Virus record (IMG/VR): IMGVR_UViG_3300005327_000005
Location: 1-50,872 of that record
Direction: 5' to 3' (one strand)
DNA: 50,872 nt
Origin: a virus
Made by a program: the position numbers and the translations under genes. Under the pieces are notes generated by a model. It ran no database searches and was not told the origin of the DNA. It worked only from the letters and a program-made list of their open reading frames with translations. Position 1 is the stretch's first letter. The number at the start of each line of letters is the position of its first letter. Shown here one piece after another: positions 46,174 to 50,872 of the stretch.

Positions 46174-46602
46174 TCAGCCGATCTTGTAGATTTTCGCGGC
46201 GCCGGAGGGCCAGGCGACGGTGACGGTTCCCGCGCCGGGGGTGACGGGTAGGCCGGTGCCGGTGTCGAAGTACCACATGACGCGTTGGGCGCTGGCGGCG
46301 ACGTCGGCGCCTCCTGCGGGGGCTGACGCCTGGTACGCGATGAGGGTGTGGTTGGCGGCGTCCGATGTGGTGGTGAGGGTGGCGTCGTCGGCGTCGAATA
46401 CTCCGCCGGTGACTGTCGGGTTGGTGAGCTTGGCTGATACGGCGTTGACGACGGCTCCGGCGCCGGTGACATCCGACATGAAGGTGTGCGCGGCGTTGAA
46501 GGTGTAGCTCTTGATGAGGGCGACCTTGACGGATGCGGTGGTCAGGTTGTACTGGCCCGTCATCAGCCCGTCTTTGAAGGGGGTAAAGCTTGCGTTGGCC
46601 AT
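46174..46602 (-). CDS. Minor tail protein, stand-alone tip module (142 aa)
   Basis: MANASFTPFKDGLMTGQYNL starts a beta-rich domain ending AWPSGAAKIYKIG. It is the single-module relative of the C-terminal half of the 364-aa protein, which ends AWPNTAGKIYKIG. Position among baseplate genes supports a tail-tip role. The 3' ends of both copies are also similar at DNA level (around 46180-46290 and 45078-45185). Confidence 0.78.
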   Translation of the reverse strand: MANASFTPFKDGLMTGQYNLTTASVKVALIKSYTFNAAHTFMSDVTGAGAVVNAVSAKLTNPTVTGGVFDADDATLTTTSDAANHTLIAYQASAPAGGADVAASAQRVMWYFDTGTGLPVTPGAGTVTVAWPSGAAKIYKIG

Positions 46603-46612
46603 TGACGGGCTC

Positions 46613-47497
46613 CTAGTCGAGGTCGTAGCTCATGCCGTCGAAGAACAGGTGTTGCGGGCTCTGGGTGGAGGGGGTGCGGACCTTCATGATTCCGTCGGCG
46701 AAGATCGTCAGCCGGAACGTCATGGTGCCGCTGGGTCCGCTGTTGGGGCCGGCGTCGGAGCTGGTGCCGGTGAGGTAGAGCAGGTGCTTGGGCCACAGGT
46801 GCTTCGGCAGGGTGCAGATGTGTAGCTCGACGTTGGAGGGGAAGTCGCTGCCGTCGAAACGCACGAGCCGCCCGGAGAGGCGCACGACGCCTGCGTTGTG
46901 GATGGCGCGGAAGTGGGCCTGGCCTCCGGGGGCGTCGGATCCGCCGGATGCGTACGAGCCGGTGGTGTAGGAGTCGAGGATGAAGTAGTCGCCCATGCTG
47001 CCGCCGTGTTGGGCGGTGTTGGTGATGTTGACATTTTGGATGTTGGCCTGGGTGGAGCTGACTTTGATGGTGGCCAGTTCGTGGTAGGCGACGGCGCCGG
47101 CGGGGTTGGGTGCGCCGGAGCCGGTGTCTTCGGTGGCGACGATTCTCGCTTTGCTGACGGGGCTGGCGGCGAGTTGGTCGTAGACGGCGATGAAGACTTT
47201 GTGGGTGCGGGTGCCGGTGGGGGGCTTCGCCCAGGGCATGTCCACTTCGGTGTCGTCGGGCAGGTCGACGATGTAGCCGCCCATCAGCGCGTACCCGTTG
47301 GCCACCTTGATCTTGAACCCGATGTTGGTGGCCTGGGTGACGGTCATGTGGGTGGTGCCGAGGACTCCGGGGCGGCGGTGCATGGAGTCGGTGTAGTTGC
47401 GGAACTCTTCGGCGCTGTAGTAGATGGGTGTCGTTGACGCCGAGGGTTCCTGCTGGAAGAACGGGTGGCCAACGATGTCGATTTCTGTGGTAGCCAC
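46613..47497 (-). CDS. Minor tail/baseplate protein (294 aa)
   Basis: Starts MATTEIDIVGHPFFQQEPSA. The N-terminal half (SAEEFRNYTDSMHRRPGVLG, KIKVANGYALMGGYIVDLPD) matches baseplate upper-protein-like modules of siphoviruses. The C-terminal half is strand-rich (RLSGRLVRFDGSDFPSNVEL, MTFRLTIFADGIMKV). Located right after the Dit-like gene; it probably links the tail tip to receptor-binding proteins. Confidence 0.78.
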   Translation of the reverse strand: MATTEIDIVGHPFFQQEPSASTTPIYYSAEEFRNYTDSMHRRPGVLGTTHMTVTQATNIGFKIKVANGYALMGGYIVDLPDDTEVDMPWAKPPTGTRTHKVFIAVYDQLAASPVSKARIVATEDTGSGAPNPAGAVAYHELATIKVSSTQANIQNVNITNTAQHGGSMGDYFILDSYTTGSYASGGSDAPGGQAHFRAIHNAGVVRLSGRLVRFDGSDFPSNVELHICTLPKHLWPKHLLYLTGTSSDAGPNSGPSGTMTFRLTIFADGIMKVRTPSTQSPQHLFFDGMSYDLD

Positions 47498-47509
47498 TCG
47501 GCTTCCCTC

Positions 47510-48469
47510 CTATGCGGTGATTCGGCGTTCCTTGAACTCGACGGTGAGGGTGCCGGAGGTGTTGAGGTAGTAGATCTCGTGGTCGCCGGGTGGCCAGCGC
47601 CAGAAGGTGGAGACGGACCAGTCGACGGTGTTGTAGACGGTCATGTCGTCGAGGATGGTGCCGCTGGCTCCCAGGCGTACGTTGCCGGTGCCCATGTCAA
47701 CTTGGACTGTCTGCCCGGCGGCGAGGGTGAGCCCGCGGAACCGGAACTGGTCGTCGCCGCTCATCACTTCGGGGTCGGTGCAGGGTCCGTTGATGTAGAG
47801 GATCGGGGCGACGGGGGTGTCCCCTCCGACGGGGATGACCAGGTGCGGGTATTGGCTTCTGGTGAGGCCGAACTTTTTGGGGAACGCCGCCGGGAACACC
47901 CAGTCCATGCCGTCGTCGGCGACATCGACGGTGGAGTAGGCCAGCCGGGGGCCTTCGATGAGTCCGAGTGGGCAGGTGAAGACGAGTTGCATCTCCAGCA
48001 GGGCCGCGGAGCGGGAGGTGTAGGGCAGGTTGTACGGGGAGCCGCGGAGCTGCATCGTCTGGGTGTAGGCGGTGCCGGGGTCGGCGGGATCAGGCACCCT
48101 GGTCGGGGTCATGTGGGAGCTGGCTTCGTCGTTGCGGGTGATGTGCAGGACGGGTTTCGCCATGGGGTGGGTCATGGACACCAGCCGCGATGCATACCAG
48201 TAGGCGTCGTGGGTCAGCGAGTCGTCTCTGCTTTCGCCGCCCATGATCGCCAGTTCGAAGGTGACGGTGCGGGCGCCGACGAAACCGTCCGAGTAGGTGG
48301 TTCCGTCGGCGCCCGGGTTGGCGACTGTGGTGTAGCGGTATTCGGGTGCGCCCAGGTCGTAGGACTTGCAGATGATCGGGTCGGCGCCGCCGGGGAACAT
48401 GGGCCGCAGGGTGATCTGTTCTGTCCCGTTGACCAGTACCAGCTCTGCCGGTTTCCGATCGGTGTTCAT
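47510..48469 (-). CDS. Distal tail protein (Dit-like)
   Basis: 319 residues from ATG 48469, overlapping the tape measure stop (ATGA). N-terminal ring domain strands (AELVLVNGTEQITLRPMFPG, TYSDGFVGARTVTFELAIMG), and C-terminal galectin-like half (FRGLTLAAGQTVQVDMGTGN, LDDMTVYNTVDWSVSTFWRW, SGTLTVEFKERRI). This two-domain order is that of Dit proteins, which close the tube and carry the baseplate. Confidence 0.85.
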   Translation of the reverse strand: MNTDRKPAELVLVNGTEQITLRPMFPGGADPIICKSYDLGAPEYRYTTVANPGADGTTYSDGFVGARTVTFELAIMGGESRDDSLTHDAYWYASRLVSMTHPMAKPVLHITRNDEASSHMTPTRVPDPADPGTAYTQTMQLRGSPYNLPYTSRSAALLEMQLVFTCPLGLIEGPRLAYSTVDVADDGMDWVFPAAFPKKFGLTRSQYPHLVIPVGGDTPVAPILYINGPCTDPEVMSGDDQFRFRGLTLAAGQTVQVDMGTGNVRLGASGTILDDMTVYNTVDWSVSTFWRWPPGDHEIYYLNTSGTLTVEFKERRITA

Positions 48470-50872
48470 CACACCCCCGTCGGCAAGTAGTTGTAGCGGT
48501 TGGTGGTTTCGGCGACGCGGCGCCCGTCCATGGTGATCGCCGGGGTTCCGGTTGCCTGCGCCACGTAGTGCGCGAGTAGTGCCAGGTCCCGGCGGTCGAG
48601 GCGGGTGGGGCCGGTGACCAGTGCCTGTTCCTGGCGTTCGGTGCGGACGGTTTCGTTCTTGCCGGTGCCGTTGAACGCCAGGGTGTAGCCGGGTGGGAGG
48701 ACCCCGCCGGTGTCGTACTTGCGGGGTGATACCAGCCCACCCTGGGCGAGGGCGAGGTGGACGTGGTTGAAGTGCGTGGCGCGGACCTTGCCGGAGTACA
48801 TGTGCTCCCGGCCGTTCCAGATCTGCCGGTGCCCCGCCGGGGAGTAGATGATCTCCTTGGCGACCCTGCCGAACTTCTCGACGAAGTAGTTGAACAGCTC
48901 CATCGACGCCGGCCAGTCCGTCGCCCTGCCGAACCCGTGGTAGGACTTGTTGCCGGTGACGGTGATCGCGTTGCGCCCGTAGCGGCGACCTGAGGTGACG
49001 AACGCCCAGGGGAAACGCTGATGGATGCCGATGACGGCACTCATCATCCGTTCGCTGAGCCGGGCGACAGCACCCAGGCCGCGCGGGACCCGGCCCTTGT
49101 ATTCCTGTTCGCCGCCGGTGCCGGGAACCCCGACGTAGGGCTTGACGACGTCGGCGGCGTTCGGTGGCATCTGGACCTTGAAGGGCCACTGGTTCGGGGC
49201 GACGGGTCCACCTGCCGCGAACTTCGGGAACTGCCGGGTGCGGACGGCTTCCATGAAGTCGGTGCCGTAGTGCTTGACTGCCGCTACCGGCTGAACCCAT
49301 TCATCCGCGGTGAGCATGGCCGGGATGTTGTCGGCCTCGTCGTGCGGGGAGTACCCGGTGACCCGGCCGCCCTGGGCCATGTTCTTCTGGAAGATCTTTT
49401 TCTGCTTGTTCAGGTTGGACTGGGTGGGTGCGATTCCCTGCCGGATCGTCTGCTGGTAGGCGGCGGCGCTCTCCAGGCTGCGGAATACCTTCTCCTCGCC
49501 GTCGATGGTGAGCACGATCTGCTTCGTGCCGGTGACGTCGTTGAGGCGTTCTGACAGGATGCCCAGCTTGTCGTTGAAGCCCTTGACGTATCCGGTGGCG
49601 ATGTTGGTCTCGCGTCCGACTGCGTAGGCCTTCTCGGCGTAGTCCTCGGCGGCCTCCTGTGTGTACCCGTACTGCGTCATGAGGTTTTCGAGGGCCGTCT
49701 TAGACTTCTCGTCCTCGATGCGCTGGGCTTCCGCTGCCGCGACGGGGCCCTGAGCCGACTTGACCCAGGCGACGTACGCGGAGACGGACTGCTTGCGCTT
49801 AGCGATATAGGCCTCCAGCGAGGCCTGCGCTACGGGGTTGTCGAAGCCTCCCGTCGCGTCCAGGTCAGACCTGAGTCGCTTGAAGGCGTTGCCCTCCTGC
49901 CCCATGGCCCGCTCGGCGGCGAGTCTCGGGGCTTTCAGGGCCAGCAGCTTCGGGAACCGGGCGACGAGTCCGGCACCGATCCAGTCGGGCAGGGTGACAC
50001 CGAAGAACTTCTTCGACTTCGCCTGGCCCAGCCCGTAGGCGAGCCAGCCGATCGGGGACGCCATTTGCAGGGTGTTGAGGCCGGTGCCGATGCCGGGGTT
50101 GTTGGCGAACTGCTTGAACGGGTCGGCGAATCCTTCGCCCTTCTGTGCCCGCTGAAACTGCTGGTCGGCGAAGACGGCAGCGACGACGGCGGCAATCGCA
50201 GCGCCGGTGAGTAGCCCCCCGCCTGCCGCTGCTGGCGCTCCGGGCTTTCCTGGCTTGCCGCGTCCGGGGGCGTCGACTGCGCCCTTGCCGTAGACGTTGA
50301 CGACTCCGGCGTGGACGGTCATGGTGCCGGTGGTGGCGCCACCGCCCACAAACTTGTCCAGCACCTTGAACTTGCTGGTGAGGGCATTGCGGATCCCGTT
50401 CATGGCGGGGATCTTGATGTCGAAGCCGATTGCCTTGCCGGCCTTTGCCAACGCGAGAATCGTCAGCAGGCTAGCGGTGGCTTTGGGGTGTTCGACGAGC
50501 TTGTCCATGATGCTGCCGATGAACCGGGAGATCTGCCCGAACGTCTTGGCGGCACCTTCAGGGTCGGCGGCGGCGAGGGCGGCAACCAGGGTGAGGAACG
50601 GGTTGAGGCCCTTGAGGAACTTGAAGAAGCGGAAGGCGGCGAAGAAGACGACGGCGTTCTTGAAGAAGTCGATGATGTCCGCGTAAGGCAGGTTTTGGAT
50701 CTTGTCGAAGAAGTTGATGAGCCAGGTGCGGCCCTCTTTGGACCCGGACAGGTCGGCGACGTACTTGGTGAACTTCTCGAACTGCGACACCAGGGACCCG
50801 CCGGCGGGGTTGGCGGCGGTGAAGAGGTTCTTGATGATCGTCAGGATGTTCTTGCCGATCCGCCACCACTTG
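48469..50872 (-). CDS. Tape measure protein, C-terminal part with M15-like peptidase motif
   Basis: Residues 733-1519 of the tape measure, entering in frame from base 1. First part: hydrophobic helices (FFKNAVVFFAAFRFFKFLKG, GGGLLTGAAIAAVVAAVFAD). After residue ~1300, a zinc-peptidase-type domain: KSYHGFGRATDWPASMELF (His and Asp ligands) and ATHFNHVHLALAQGG (HxH), the M15/VanY pattern. Tape measures with cell-wall hydrolases help DNA cross thick walls. 50833-50872 duplicates 1-40. The stop overlaps the Dit-like start. Confidence 0.92.
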   Translation of the reverse strand, partial: KWWRIGKNILTIIKNLFTAANPAGGSLVSQFEKFTKYVADLSGSKEGRTWLINFFDKIQNLPYADIIDFFKNAVVFFAAFRFFKFLKGLNPFLTLVAALAAADPEGAAKTFGQISRFIGSIMDKLVEHPKATASLLTILALAKAGKAIGFDIKIPAMNGIRNALTSKFKVLDKFVGGGATTGTMTVHAGVVNVYGKGAVDAPGRGKPGKPGAPAAAGGGLLTGAAIAAVVAAVFADQQFQRAQKGEGFADPFKQFANNPGIGTGLNTLQMASPIGWLAYGLGQAKSKKFFGVTLPDWIGAGLVARFPKLLALKAPRLAAERAMGQEGNAFKRLRSDLDATGGFDNPVAQASLEAYIAKRKQSVSAYVAWVKSAQGPVAAAEAQRIEDEKSKTALENLMTQYGYTQEAAEDYAEKAYAVGRETNIATGYVKGFNDKLGILSERLNDVTGTKQIVLTIDGEEKVFRSLESAAAYQQTIRQGIAPTQSNLNKQKKIFQKNMAQGGRVTGYSPHDEADNIPAMLTADEWVQPVAAVKHYGTDFMEAVRTRQFPKFAAGGPVAPNQWPFKVQMPPNAADVVKPYVGVPGTGGEQEYKGRVPRGLGAVARLSERMMSAVIGIHQRFPWAFVTSGRRYGRNAITVTGNKSYHGFGRATDWPASMELFNYFVEKFGRVAKEIIYSPAGHRQIWNGREHMYSGKVRATHFNHVHLALAQGGLVSPRKYDTGGVLPPGYTLAFNGTGKNETVRTERQEQALVTGPTRLDRRDLALLAHYVAQATGTPAITMDGRRVAETTNRYNYLPTGV
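50833..50872. repeat. Right copy of 40-bp terminal direct repeat
   Basis: Exact copy of 1-40; see the left copy. Joining them restores one continuous tape measure gene. Confidence 0.97.

Overview
This window is a complete, high-GC genome of a temperate, long-tailed (siphovirus-type) actinobacteriophage, most probably a Streptomyces phage. The first 40 bases are repeated exactly as the last 40 (1-40 = 50833-50872). The tape measure gene runs off the left edge and re-enters in frame at the right edge, so the contig is a circular or circularly permuted molecule with a unit length of 50,832 bp. The host assignment is an inference from base composition, GTG/TTG starts and gene families (HK97-type head genes, Gp37-like tail protein, CxxC/WPC zinc proteins, AMIN-like secreted protein). 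The overall layout resembles the roughly 50-kb temperate Streptomyces siphoviruses.

Layout. (1) Late genes on the minus strand run leftward from about 18.8 kb to position 1 and on from 50.8 kb to 41.6 kb. The order is small proteins, a collagen-like fibre, two paralogous fibre-type proteins, small and large terminase, portal, prohead protease, major capsid, a probable Acb2/Tad1-type anti-defence protein, head-tail connectors, tail tube, gpG/gpGT chaperones with a -1 frameshift, a 1519-aa tape measure with an M15-like peptidase motif, Dit-like protein, minor tail proteins, a Gp37-like hub and a tail fibre. A plus-strand cassette of five small genes (10.0-11.3 kb) and a tRNA-Met interrupt this block. 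(2) Excisionase, tyrosine integrase and an attP-like repeat region lie at 39.6-41.3 kb. (3) A lysis block (endolysin plus small proteins) is at 38.0-39.2 kb. (4) A regulatory switch is at 35.0-37.4 kb: a plus-strand operon with a double winged-helix protein and an XRE protein faces a minus-strand double-HTH protein across an intergenic region holding two related palindromes. (5) The early/replication operon (minus, 35.4 to 25.6 kb) encodes a RecE/Cas4-like exonuclease, RecT, GIY-YIG protein, RusA, a replication-initiator-like protein carrying five 11-bp iterons, several zinc proteins, a ParB-like protein and an HNH nuclease. (6) A self-contained secreted AMIN-like gene sits at 25.1-25.6 kb. 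(7) A plus-strand array of about fifteen small genes of unknown function (19.8-24.6 kb) has a stem-loop plus an AACGGAG ribosome-binding motif before nearly every separately translated gene.

No DNA polymerase, helicase or primase was recognised, so replication probably recruits host machinery at an origin inside the initiator gene, as in lambda. RecT, the exonuclease and RusA would provide recombination. Integration uses the tyrosine integrase with the excisionase. The late operon builds a T=7-type HK97 head and a long non-contractile tail, and the M15-type endolysin releases the progeny.
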